This document shows, in pieces, positions 51,548 to 61,610 of a stretch of DNA of 64,000 nucleotides (its first letter is position 1; each line of letters opens with the position of its first letter). Source of the DNA: Sipunculus nudus. Lineage: Eukaryota > Annelida > Sipuncula > Golfingiida > Sipunculidae. The notes below the pieces were generated by a model, which saw nothing but the letters and a program-made list of their open reading frames with translations, ran no database searches and was not told the DNA's origin. Both the position numbers and the translations under genes were made by a program. The stretch covers positions 7,640,339 through 7,704,338 of the forward strand of contig CM049316.1 in the NCBI GenBank assembly GCA_026874595.1. The letters are read 5' to 3'.

Positions 51548-52352
51548 AAAGGAGTCTGAGAACGGATAAACACCTCCGCCGATACTCTGCCGAATATTGC
51601 AAGGTTTCTGATCAAACACTGGAAATTTTTGTCACGTTCACCAAACATCACAGGTCGCCCATGGCTTTCAGAATCAAATTTCCTATATAGCACTAGAAAA
51701 GTACCCGTTAAATAACACATTATTATCCAGATTCACAATTCACAAGTTTGTTCCTTTCGGTGTTTACGTTACCGTTAACAACATTTCATCACAATCTCTC
51801 TTTAAAATGTTGGCTGCTAATAGACCAATCGGTCGACGGCGATAATATATTTCTGACGAAGACAAACAAAGAACAAGATAAATAAAAAATTACAAAATTT
51901 ACAGCTTGTTCACTTTCATTATTGACTAGTGTCGTATTTTTTCCCGGGTGATTGAGATTAACTATGACGTTGATGTGAAGTAAACAGGCACGAGTGTTCA
52001 CGAGTCGAGGTCACCCATGACTGTAAAAAAACGAGCCGTCAGCGGTTGACCTTTGACTCTGTAGGAGTAGCCGTGAACGCACGACTTAGTAGACATTTCT
52101 ATTTGGCTGGTAAAGCTTGAGTGGTGATACAAGCGATACGAGCGAATGTCCTGCAATTGCATTTATATCGTAAAGCCGATAGCGTACCGATCCTTAACAT
52201 AAGCTACGAATGACGAATTAATGACTCAGAAACCAAACTGAAAATTCGTTTCAATGGTAACCAGTCAATCCCTGTTTCGTGTATAATTTGGCGGCCGTCC
52301 AGTCAGCCTTGCAGTAAGAAATTCAACAAACTTGAAAAGTAATTACTAATAT
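47609..52352. other. Intergenic with microsatellites
   Basis: Contents: an interrupted (TA)n at 47669-47740; two 27-bp tandem units CCTTTTATCTGGTTGCTTTC... at 49605-49658; and a long (ATT)n-type tract at about 51304-51546. Frames of 100-116 codons at 48847-49161, 49901-50251 and 50326-50634 show no domain, signal peptide or splice context that I can support. Confidence 0.5.
51304..51546. repeat. (ATT)n-type imperfect microsatellite
   Basis: About 240 bp of ATT/TTA units with interruptions. The open frames through it, made of Ile, Tyr, Leu and Asn, are repeat artefacts. Confidence 0.9.
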
Positions 52353-52796
52353 TGTTACGGAACCTAATATCAAATCCCTGTTTTACTAGGGAGCGTGCAA
52401 TGTCTAGGGGAATGAATAAAGAAGTCCGTGGTTTTCTGTTTACAAATAATTATAATTTATTCTTAATACATCCCTAACATTACAATACACTTAATCAATA
52501 CAATTTCATAGTAAAACAACAGTACAAAATCAAATCAATACAATTACACAGTATAATAAAAAAGTTAATAGTACCTGGATACCACCACTGTCATAACGAC
52601 AACAAGTCCTTTTAAATGTATAATCCAGATGAACAGTTCAATGGTATGAGCACTTTGTTTCTACACGTCAGAGTTCAACCAATGCGGTTTACACCGAGCC
52701 TGCAACACCCGGCCAGGCGAGGTTGCTACAGCAACGAGCCCGGCCCGCGCCACACGAATCAAGTGTCAACAACACATGTTACAGACATCTGTAACA
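52353..52796 (-). mobile_element. 3' LTR of the Gmr1-like element, internally deleted
   Basis: It starts TGTTACGGAACCTAATATC and ends CATCTGTAACA on the + strand. It is 444 bp, against 799-873 bp for the solo LTRs. The missing middle part corresponds to the U3 region that holds the TATA box in the other two copies. An AATAAA on the minus strand near 52455 could be the element's poly(A) signal. The sequence on its right is internal element sequence, so no flanking duplication can be read there. Confidence 0.85.
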
Positions 52797-52807
52797 TTCC
52801 CCCTCCT
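52797..52807 (-). other. Polypurine tract next to the 3' LTR
   Basis: The minus strand reads AGGAGGGGGAA immediately before the LTR's TGTTACAG. This is the expected primer site for plus-strand DNA synthesis, and it fixes both the orientation of the element and the identity of the adjacent LTR as the 3' one. Confidence 0.8.
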
Positions 52808-52892
52808 GTAAGAAAAAAGAAAGTGTACAAAAAACCCCATCTTTTTGCGAGCACAATCACTAAATTATTACAACATTTCAAAACCATCTTAT

Positions 52893-53399
52893 TTAAAACA
52901 TTACATAAACATATCGTTTACAACTTTTCATAAACATCTCGATCAGCAAGTACATTGTCCTCCCTTGAATGTGTCTGACTTCAATATTATAAACCTGTAA
53001 AAACAAACTCCATCTCAACAATCTTTGATTTTTACACTTTAACTTGCTCATGAACGTGAGGGGATTGTGATCACTGAAGACAATGATAGGCCTGACTGAT
53101 GCAGTAACATAAACTTCAAAATGTTGCAATGCCAAAATCAAAGCCAAACATTCTTTTTCAATAGTGGAGTAGTTTTTTTCTTTTTTTTCATTAAAATTTC
53201 TTGAAAAATAACAAATTGGATGATCTATGCCATAACTGCCTTCTTGTAACAACACAGCAGTAGCAGCAGTATTACTAGCATCTACAGCTAACTGAAAAGG
53301 TACAGAAAAGTTTTGAGCTGCTAAAACTGGTGATTTTTGCAGAATTGCTTTCAAATTCTGAAATGCATTTTCACACTCAACATTCCATGTAAACTTTTG
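52893..53399 (-). pseudogene. Gmr1-like pol: RNase H domain
   Basis: This segment encodes the RNase H that degrades the RNA strand during reverse transcription. Visible catalytic-type motifs are LAVDASNTAATAVLLQ (first Asp), STIEKECLAL (Glu) and VFSDHNPL (Asp), then a tail with NQRLLRWSL and IEVRHIQG. The 153-codon frame is preceded by an in-frame TAA at 53400-53402, which cuts it from the RT connection segment. The frame drifts into non-element-like residues at its end, where the family would continue with an LSR-type motif. Confidence 0.85.
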
Positions 53400-54182
53400 T
53401 TACTTCTTTAAAAAAATAGTCAAAGGTTCACCTCCGGCAGAAAAATTTAGACAAAACTTCCTGTAGTATCCAACCATACCAAGAAAACGCATTATTTGCT
53501 TTTTGTTTTCGGGTCTTGGAAATGCAAAAATAGCACCTATTTTAACAGGTTTTACTTGACCCTGCCCTACAATATGACTCAATATGTTACTTATTCCTGA
53601 CAAAACTAAGATTTAAATAAGTTAATGGTCAGACGTGCTTCGCTGATCTTTCGAAGAGGCTGCGAAGAATTTCCTGATGTTTCTCCCAGGTGTCGCTGTA
53701 CACGATAAGGTCATCAATATATGCGGCGCAGCCCTGAATGTCCTTGACAACCATATGGATGAGCCGCTGGAACTTAGCTGGAGAGTTCTTTATGCAAAAC
53801 GGCATAACTTTATACTGGTACAGTCCTTGCGGCGTCACAAATGCGGACACTTCTTTCGCTCGTTCTGTCAGCGGAACTTGCCAGAATCCTTTTAGAAAGT
53901 CAAACTTGGAGACATATCTCCAGTTACTGTTACTAAGTTCAATAAAACATTGTCCAGCAAATATTGAACCTCATCTTGTAGATACTTTTGCTTTTCTTAA
54001 TTCAGTCTATAAGGATGCTGCTTGACTGCGCTTGCCTCGCCAACAGCGACGTCATGGCACAATATGTTAGTTCGCGTTGGAATGTCACTAAACAAATGTT
54101 CATAATTCCGCAGCAGGTTCTTGAGGTTTTGTTTTTGTTGTACAGTAAGGTGTGACAGTTTGGCATGAAGGTTGTTAAGCAC
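53400..54182 (-). pseudogene. Gmr1-like pol: reverse transcriptase domain, deleted and frameshifted
   Basis: The N-terminal linker (HLFSDIPTRTNILCHDVAVG, then KQHPYRLN) is followed by a stop and then a short stretch of the fingers. About 45 codons expected in this family before motif A are missing, so the deletion removes the segment around the conserved DYR block. After it come a motif-A-type stretch (KFDFLKGFWQ), VTPQGLYQYKVMPF, and motif C as AAYIDDLIVYSD. A further frameshift near 53620 precedes the thumb segment (HIVGQGQVKPVKI, RFLGMVGYYRKF). Catalytic aspartates are still visible, but the domain cannot be translated whole. Confidence 0.85.
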
Positions 54183-54189
54183 GTCTGAG

Positions 54190-54676
54190 TTTTTTAGTGG
54201 TACTGTTCCACACTGACTGTCAACATCACACTTACAATCAGTTTTTACTTTAACTGGGTCAGGGTCAGTTTTTACACAATTAACAGCAGTAACATTAAGT
54301 TCAACATCTGATGTGCTATTTCTGTCTTAATATGGTTACAACATGTTAACATGGCATAGCTGTTTTTTCTTACGCTTATCTGGTGTTACCAGTATGTATG
54401 TTAAATCACTGAATTTTTGTCAACAATGTAAGGACCAAAATACCTAGCTTGCAGAGGTCTGCCAGGGATAGGAAATAAGGCATGGACCTTATCACCAGCT
54501 CAAATGTCCTACTTACATTGTGCTTGTCATACTTTGTTTTCGTTTTACTTTATGCATATTTTAGATTTGATTTTGCAATCTAATAAGCATTGTGTAGTTG
54601 AGTGCGAAAGGCTTAGACATACTGCAATAAACCAAGAGAATCAGAATTTTCACAGAAGAGATTTCTTTAAGCAATC
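54190..54676 (-). pseudogene. Gmr1-like pol: integrase C-terminal GPY/F module linking to RT
   Basis: Shifted minus-strand frames read SVRGPLRLLKE right after the catalytic core, then GDKVHALFPIPGRPLQ, RYFGPYIV and LVTPDKRKKKQLCHVNML. RYFGPYIV is the GPY/F signature of gypsy integrases. It leads directly into the RT linker, so integrase and RT belong to one continuous pol and are not two unrelated elements side by side. At least two frameshifts and several stops interrupt it. Confidence 0.75.
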
Positions 54677-55517
54677 TTAATGGACCGCGAACTGAGTGGT
54701 CAAAACTAGTTCAAAGGGACTGAAACCCAAGAAATCTCGAAAGGATTCTTTGAAAGCAAACAGCAATAGGTGGATTCCTTCATCCCAGTCTTTCTGTGTG
54801 TCATGGAAATAGGTCCTAATCATGTTTTTTAATGTCTGGTGAAAACGCTCCAGGGCGCCCTGACTTTCAGGATGGTATTGGGAAGAGCTGTATTGTTTTA
54901 TAACTAGCCCAAGCAAAACTTGCTGGAATAAGCCAGACATAAAATTAGACCCTTGGTCAGACTGGACAGATTTTGGTAATCCAAAAGTTGTAAAAAACTT
55001 GGTCAGAGCCTTGACAACATTAATTTTGCGAAATGGTATTGCCTCAGGGAACCTGGTAGATGCGCACATAGTTGTCAGCAAGTATTCATGTCCAGATTTT
55101 TTTTTTTTGGGGGGGGGGGGGGCAGTGGTCCAACACAGTCAACAATAATCCTACTAAATGGTTCCTCATAAAGCAAGAATAGGCCTAAGTGGGGCTTTAG
55201 GAGGATTCTGATTGGGCTTGCCCACCATCTGTCATGTATGGCATGATTTACAATATTGTACAACATCAGTCCTAATTAGGCTATAATAGAAGTGTGTACT
55301 AACTTTCTGATAAGTTTTATTTATACCTAAATGGCCAGACAAAGGAGCCTCATGTGCCATGCTTAGAATTTCATTGCGATAACTTTTGGGCATTACTAAT
55401 TGATGTTTGATGGCCCAATAATCATCAGCGCATACATCAGGTGTTCGCCATATACGCATAAGCACTCCATTTTAACATAGAAACAAACTGGGTCTTCTGT
55501 GACAGTTCATCTTTAGA
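54677..55517 (-). pseudogene. Gmr1-like pol: integrase zinc-binding and catalytic core
   Basis: The upstream frame carries the H2C2 zinc-binding domain (HEAPLSGHLGINKTY ... VVQYCKSCHT). The core follows with FSRIIVDCVGPLP (first catalytic Asp), VQSDQGSNF (second Asp) and YHPESQGALERFHQTLK (catalytic Glu). The enzyme would insert the element's DNA copy into chromosomes. Breaks: a frameshift between zinc finger and core, a T12/G14 homopolymer (55097-55122) that replaces normal sequence after GPLP and shifts the frame, and another shift just after FELV. The family's catalytic residues remain visible. Confidence 0.9.
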
Positions 55518-55849
55518 AACTGCAGTGGCGTATCCAGGATTTGAAAATAGAGGGGGCCCAGCCCTAAAGTCGGGAAAGCGGGCTATTCTGCGTCTTTGAG
55601 ACATGTCATTCATATATATATATATATATATATTAATAAATCTTTTTTTTAATTATATTGATATTCCACAAATCCCTATTAGTAGGAAGCAAGCATATTT
55701 AAACTTGTTTGAACACACTGTGTGGCTGTTAAATTGTCTCCTACTAAACATATCAAATATTGTTAGTTGGTGCATAATTATTATGATTATTATATGTAAT
55801 TTTGTAAGGTATCTAGTTCAAGTTGTTAATCATGTTAACCGTGGGACCC

Positions 55850-55940
<91 letters not shown>

Positions 55941-57086
55941 ATATATATAAATATATAATGCATTATTTGAACAAGGAAAAATACATGCATCAATAATTGT
56001 AGTGTTGTAACTTTATTGTAACTTTTAAGTAGAAGAAGGTCAGCACACATGTAAAAGAACTGAAATGGATTAATTATTATATGTCACTGAATCTATCAAA
56101 GGATACTTCATCTGTTTTTCATGTAGAGCTTCTGATAATGAATTCTATAATATAGGTCCGTAGATAAATTATTTTTGCAGAAATTAAGTTCGAACTATAG
56201 CAAGTTGGAGTTATCAAGAAATAAAGATAGTCTGACCTGGGGTAATTAAAGTACATAAACACAAGAAATATTAGAAGTGAAAAATACTCATTGACTGTTA
56301 CTTGCATACCATTTTCAGGTTTATATTACTATTGAAAATGCAGCTTTCTGACATAAAGCCTGGCCATCTAGCTCCAGTGACAGTAGCTCGGTATTTAGAG
56401 GTGATTTTAAATACCCCAGAATCAAGAAACCGGAAGCTTTCATATAGTCTCTTGGTGTATTCAAGGGTAAATTTTAAAAATGAGGCATAGCAAGCGTCTA
56501 GTGAAAGTACAAATAGCTTGCATGGATTTTTTAACAGTTTTTGGCCATTCACCATCAGGTTTCAGAACAATCACAGGGTTTGGAGACTTCACTTCTGCCC
56601 ACAAACAAAATAGAAAAGAGAAATAGTAAAAAAACATGAGAGAAATGTGTATGTATATAATCCCTTTACTGTATAGATTTATTTTAGAAATTTTCAAAGT
56701 CTGACACTCCTTACATTTACATTACGAACAATATCTTGCTAAGCTTTTGTTCTTTCTTCACATAATTTCAACAAATACAACAACACTAGTTTCTCTTTAG
56801 GTCAATAGGAACCTTTAGATCTGATAATAAATATACATTATTATATAAGTTATAGATATCTATATTTGCATTACAGACAAGATCTTTCTTGTATTTCTTC
56901 TTTCTTTTACATATGGGAATAACATTACCATAACCGAGCATAGAGAAACATGAAAATATTTTTTTTTACTTAAAACGCCATATTTTAAATCTATGTGTGT
57001 GCATACTCAATTAAAATAACATAAAATAAATTTGAGTTAACAAAACATAACACTTGCCAGCGATTGGTTTAAGTGTTAGCAGAATT

Positions 57087-59224
57087 GACCTGACGGCGAG
57101 TGCGTGATCGACAGCTCTATTAGCCAATCAGCGAACGTTATTGCCGGACTGAAAACGAGGCCATGTAAACACACGTGGAGGTCGGACATCAGGTCGGACA
57201 TTCCTGACACGTGTGTAAACTTTCAACTATAAATGCTCGATGGACCTCTCATAATAAATATGTTTTATTTTTAATACGGTCGAGGCATATGTTAATAATT
57301 TTTATAAAAGTTACCCCAGGTATCATTCAAAGTAACAGCAATCTGTTTTCTTCCTTCTCTACGTAATAAAATCACAAGACGAGGAGAAACGCAGGGATGG
57401 GACAAGGCAGGCCCGATTTGGCCCTGTCATATATTGAGTCCATAATGACACATGAAATTTTCAGTTAGTCAAAAGACGCAGTCTATATGATCCTATATAC
57501 CATCTATTGGTAAACACTGGCCTGTAACCAGTGCTAAAAAGTGTTACATTTTCCCCACACCAGCGCTTCACTCTTTTAAGTTGATGGGTATAAACAAAAT
57601 GTATCAATCTTGGCCCTGTCGAATCAGAGCGTCTCCCTCTCCCATTTGTTCATGTGCATGGGATGATATACAGTATTCATGTGTTCATATATGCATGCGA
57701 CGATATGCTATCTCCTGTTACCAAAAATATATTTGATATATCTCTGGTAAAAGGTCAGAAACTTTTATTGACGAGGATACAAGTTTAATTGTATAGCCCT
57801 CTGCTTTATATTGTAACCATGTCGACAATTTACATAACAGTGTGCATTTATTGGCACTCAAAGATGCAAGACGGCTATTACTGCCTTACTGATTACTGGT
57901 GTTAGAACTTAACAACTCACAGACCTGTTGGTGTGATAAAAGCGCGAACTCAGATTTTGGTGATCGACCTAGATCTTCTGATTGTTCAATTGACAAAAAA
58001 AAAAAGAAAAAAAAATACAAAAAATCGTCAAGAAACTACCGAAAGACAAAGGTACAATCTTGAATCATTGAGCTGTTCTTTAATAAAATTAATATGTGTA
58101 ACTGTCGGCTATATTAAAGGTATAATGTTTATATTTTTTCACAAAAATTTGGTCTGTTCATTTGTCTGTTATTTACAAAACTTAAAATATTAAGTGATCT
58201 CATAGCTTGTTGATTTTTTATTATATAAAACAATAATAATATTGCATTCTATGGTCGCATATGTATCCTGCGGGGGGGGGGGGGGCAGGGAGGTTTAAGA
58301 AAGAGAAGGGAAAATGCTATTTTTTAGCTAGTAGTAAACAAAAAGAGATAAAAAAATTCATATTTGTTATCATAATCCACTTGGAATCAGACATTATGAC
58401 AGCCATGAGTCATAATTAGAAAATAATCCTTAAGATGTTCCTGTTCAACAATAAACAAGATAAAATTTTTCACTGACGATATGTGTTAACACCTATTATG
58501 TACCTTTCGTTGAAATTGAGTGAGAAATCGTTAAAAATTAATTCACAGTTCATTTAGGCTATAATGATGCATTACACCAGAATGTATAACAAATACTTGC
58601 AAGTTGTAATAACGAAGTGAAACGGTGTTTACTTTCAATGACTAAATTATAAAGAAAGGAAATAAATACACCATTAAACATTAATGGTTATTATCTTTAT
58701 TAAGATAATATTTTGATGTGTCACAGTGTCTTTTATACTAAACAAATACCACAGGTATGTCACAAATGGAGCATCACTTCAGTTCTCCTTGACAATATAT
58801 ATACAATATATTTATATACAATATATTTATATTATTACATGCATGAGTCACTGACTCTGAGTGTTTAAAGGAAGATTCTAAAAATTATTGCCACAGGTTG
58901 CCTTAACTGACAGAACAGCAGATTTTCTATAATATGCACCTGTATAAAATAAAACAGTTATTTTGCACACACACACCCACACACATAAACACAAATGTTT
59001 ATATACAGGCAGATCCAGAGGGCGTGGGGGAGGGGTTGAGCCGCAACAACCTTTCTTCAGAATTTTAAACTATTTTTTCTGGCCTGCATGGACCCGTCAC
59101 ATTCTGGAGCAGGGGACCCTTTTATAGGTTTCTTATGAGTCTTTCTGGGTTGGCCCCACCCCTTTACAAACCCTTGATTCGCCCGGGATCGCCCCTGATA
59201 TATATATATATATATATATATATA
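57087..59224 (+). repeat. Left terminal inverted repeat of E2
   Basis: Inverted counterpart of 61550-63524. It contains GCCAATCAGCG near 57125, ACTATAAATG near 57228, a G-rich tract at about 58270, a 192-bp nested CAGGG-type MITE near its inner end and a terminal (TA)n. The 86-codon frame at 57933-58193 recurs in the other arm with frameshifts, so it looks like a repeat shadow; I cannot assign a protein to it. Confidence 0.9.
59006..59197. mobile_element. 192-bp MITE with CAGG...CCTG ends in the E2 left arm
   Basis: The left end is CAGGCAGATCCAGAGGGCG and the reverse-complemented right end is CAGGGGCGATCCCGGGCG. It sits in TA-rich sequence with ATATA on both sides. A partly deleted copy starts at 61608 in the opposite arm, so the MITE was present before the arms became inverted copies. 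Confidence 0.6.
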
Positions 59225-59313
59225 GAAGGTAGTGTTACCCTCCGATGAAAAGTGCTCTAGGGCCTACAAGCTAGGCCAGAGCGGTATAACTCTGAAGAAA
59301 AACAACACTATTA

Positions 59314-59361
59314 ATTCACAACAGACTGTTTCACGGGATGCGACCCGATCATCAGGTGAAT
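59314..59361 (-). ncRNA. Type-I hammerhead ribozyme motif
   Basis: Read on the minus strand: stem I ATTCAC, core CTGATGA, stem II CGGG-TCGCAT-CCCG, core GAAAC, a 5-nt loop AGTCT closed by a 2-bp stem III (AC with GT), cleavage triplet GTT, then GTGAAT, the perfect complement of the stem I strand. All conserved hammerhead core positions are present. A very short stem III is typical of the hammerheads known in Penelope-like elements. One oddity is that the base pair closing stem II next to the core is U-U and not G-C, which may weaken activity. Confidence 0.8.
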
Positions 59362-59977
59362 GTGGTTAGAATGAAGCTAACGTCGTGGTTTGAAAAGCCG
59401 AGACTTTACGAGATTACGAGATTATGCTTTGTGCGATTCGGGTCGGGGGGGGGGGGGGGGGCATGTGAAAGACTGACACTGATCCTATTGTTCTCGGGTG
59501 CACAATAGGATTGGTCGGGGTACACGTGCGATACTGGAACATAACAGGGCAGGGCAAAGAGGTTATATAAAGTAGTAAATAGTAAATATAATACAAAGAT
59601 ATAACCAGGATGCTCAATCAGCATATTGAAATGATGTCTAATAGGGCCTTGGAAGCAGTGAACATATCAGTAGTATACATATGATATGATATGATATGAT
59701 ATGATAAAAATACACATATACTGTGAAAATACACAATATACAAGGCAAATATACAATATAAAAGGCAAATATACTATACCCATACCAAGTGGTGCAAGTC
59801 TCCCAGCTGAAGGTCGTAAAGCCCATTAGACCAGGATAAAGTAGAACTTTCCTGTCATCCAATGGACTCCACGAGCCAGCAGTGAGAGAACAACTACCTG
59901 AACAAATGAGTCTGCCCAGCGGATCCTCGTGGGGGGGGGGGGGGGTTAAGGGGGCACGCTGAATATTAGTACGAATG

Positions 59978-60727
59978 CTAGGTTTTAAAATATTTCAGGG
60001 TGAATTTGTTTTGATGGCGGCACTTGGAGAGAATTTCAGCTCTTGAGTTCAACAATGATCCAGGGGGGGCCGTAGCTATAAGTAGCTTTTCAGACAAGCA
60101 GAGATCACACTTCCTAGTCCCACAGAAGTAAGGTGCTGCCTTGGCAGATATTTCCCAGGAGAGCTTGTAATTGATATTGTTGTCTTTTAGTGACCAAATG
60201 TGTTTAGACAGTTCAGTGTTTTTAGCGTGGGATCTGTTCCGAAAGGATTGCTTGTGGTTATTATATCTTGTCTTGAAATCACCTTCAGTACACCCTATGT
60301 AGTGTTTCACGTCGTTGTCTGTTCTAACTGTTGCTTTATAGACAATGCATTTCAGCTGACATTGACCATTCATAGGACATTCGTCTTTTTTACGGCAGTT
60401 ACATTGTTTTTGGGGTGCATTCACAGCATTGTCAGAATTTAGAACCTTCATATTATGTTTGCTGATCAGGTTAGACATGTTGGGTAGACAGCTGTAGCTA
60501 ATTTTCAAATTGTTCCTGTTGAATAACCTGTGGTACCTGTGATGTTGAGGGAAGTGTTTTTCAACTAGTTTCATGAATTTTCTGCCAATGTTGGTTTTTA
60601 CATGACGGCTGTAGGGTGGATTAAACCATATTATTTTCCTTTTCCTGTTTCTCTTGCTTTTCACTGTTGGTTCAACATATTTTAAGCTTTCTGAGAACCC
60701 GCTTTTCGCTAAAGCTTCATCATACAT
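59978..60727 (-). CDS. GIY-YIG endonuclease module of a Penelope-like element
   Basis: An open frame of 249 codons. After a basic linker (KSKRNRKRKIIWFNPPYS) comes a Cys cluster CNC-x5-CPMNGQC (residues 109-123). The GIY-YIG nuclease follows: VYKATV (129-134) for GIY, HYIG (142-145) for YIG, FKTRYNNH (151-158) with the catalytic-type Arg154 and His158, a second Cys group C202/C207/C210, Glu213 and Asn227. In intact elements this nuclease is fused C-terminal to reverse transcriptase and nicks target DNA. Here RT is missing, so the methionine used as start is internal to the family protein. The frame itself has no break, suggesting relatively recent insertion. Confidence 0.9.
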   Translation of the reverse strand: MYDEALAKSGFSESLKYVEPTVKSKRNRKRKIIWFNPPYSRHVKTNIGRKFMKLVEKHFPQHHRYHRLFNRNNLKISYSCLPNMSNLISKHNMKVLNSDNAVNAPQKQCNCRKKDECPMNGQCQLKCIVYKATVRTDNDVKHYIGCTEGDFKTRYNNHKQSFRNRSHAKNTELSKHIWSLKDNNINYKLSWEISAKAAPYFCGTRKCDLCLSEKLLIATAPPGSLLNSRAEILSKCRHQNKFTLKYFKT

Positions 60728-60742
60728 GGGTTTACAAAAGCG

Positions 60743-61549
60743 GGTTCAAACAGTATTAATTTTACCAAGAAAGCACCCTTAGGTTAAAAGTGTACATATG
60801 TAGGCTACAGAGATGTTTTAAATATAATTTGAGAAGTTTGATGAATTTGCGCCCGTTTCTGCTCGATACGGCTGGTGTCAGGGAACGAATCAGCTGACCC
60901 CTCTCATCAGCCTTGACACCTCAGCGGTTGGTTAAAATTTACAACTTGTTCAAGTCTAGCAGAACAAATTTGAAAAAACAACAAAGTAACAGTTATTAAA
61001 ATATTTGTCTATGACATAGGGTGCAGTTTCATCAAAAAATTAAAGATGACAACGTAAAAAGTGCTGCTTCTATACAAGTTAAAGCGACATATATGCTGTC
61101 ATTGGATATAGGGGGGGGGGGGGCAACTCATTTTTTATAAACATTAAAGGAAGCCTTGTATGCTCAAGCAGAGATTTTATAACCTTTGAAAGTTAGTTAA
61201 TTTGTCATCTAATTAAAATTAATAATAAAAATCGAACAAGTGTCAATACCAGTATTCAAACAATAAATTATTGAAGGGCAAGTAAAATCACAGATGGTGT
61301 GTGAACATCACAACGTGATTTTTTTTATAAAATTTAATATTCTGACTGAGAAAATTATGAAATAAAACTGAAGTTGAAATTATTATAAAATATTGCATGT
61401 ATATTGATGTTTTTAAAAGGAAGCCTCCTGTTTATACACAGGAAGAAAGATGTGTGGACAAGAAGAAATTTAAATGCATGTATGATATAGAAATTATTTA
61501 TGAAGGTCCTTAAGTCTTTTGTATTGTTTTAAAAGATGAGGTTGGACAA
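60743..61549. other. E2 spacer, unassigned
   Basis: About 0.8 kb of AT-rich sequence, present once in the window, between the Penelope fragment and the right E2 arm. It contains a G-rich run near 61110 and a hairpin-forming GGTGTCA/TGACACC pair near 60880-60925. No protein or known repeat recognised. Confidence 0.45.

Positions 61550-61610
<61 letters not shown>

Larger units (their letters stand above)
59225..60742 (-). mobile_element. Penelope-like retroelement, 5'-truncated
   Basis: The minus strand carries the C-terminal endonuclease region of a Penelope-like element, its 3' untranslated part with a TATGA pentanucleotide run (about 59680-59706), and a hammerhead ribozyme motif. The 3' end abuts the (TA)n of the E2 left arm, suggesting insertion at a TA microsatellite. 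The RT part is absent: an in-frame TGA lies six codons before the first methionine and no RT motifs follow upstream. Confidence 0.8.

Noticed and set aside
52893-55466. Integrase and RT as two separate truncated gypsy elements lying side by side.
   Set aside because: The integrase GPY/F module continues straight into the RT linker without any LTR, terminal repeat or duplication between them, matching the Gmr1 order. Only genome-wide copies can settle it.
27824-56490. The near-identical 62-codon frames in both E1 copies as a small conserved protein.
   Set aside because: They are shared because the E1 copies are shared. The opposite strand also has a long frame here, and there is no start context or domain.
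60858-60935. A possible second hammerhead on the minus strand (CTGATGAG followed further on by a GAAAC).
   Set aside because: No stem II of sensible length joins the two core boxes and no complementary stem I strands were found. The GGTGTCA/TGACACC hairpin explains the local symmetry.
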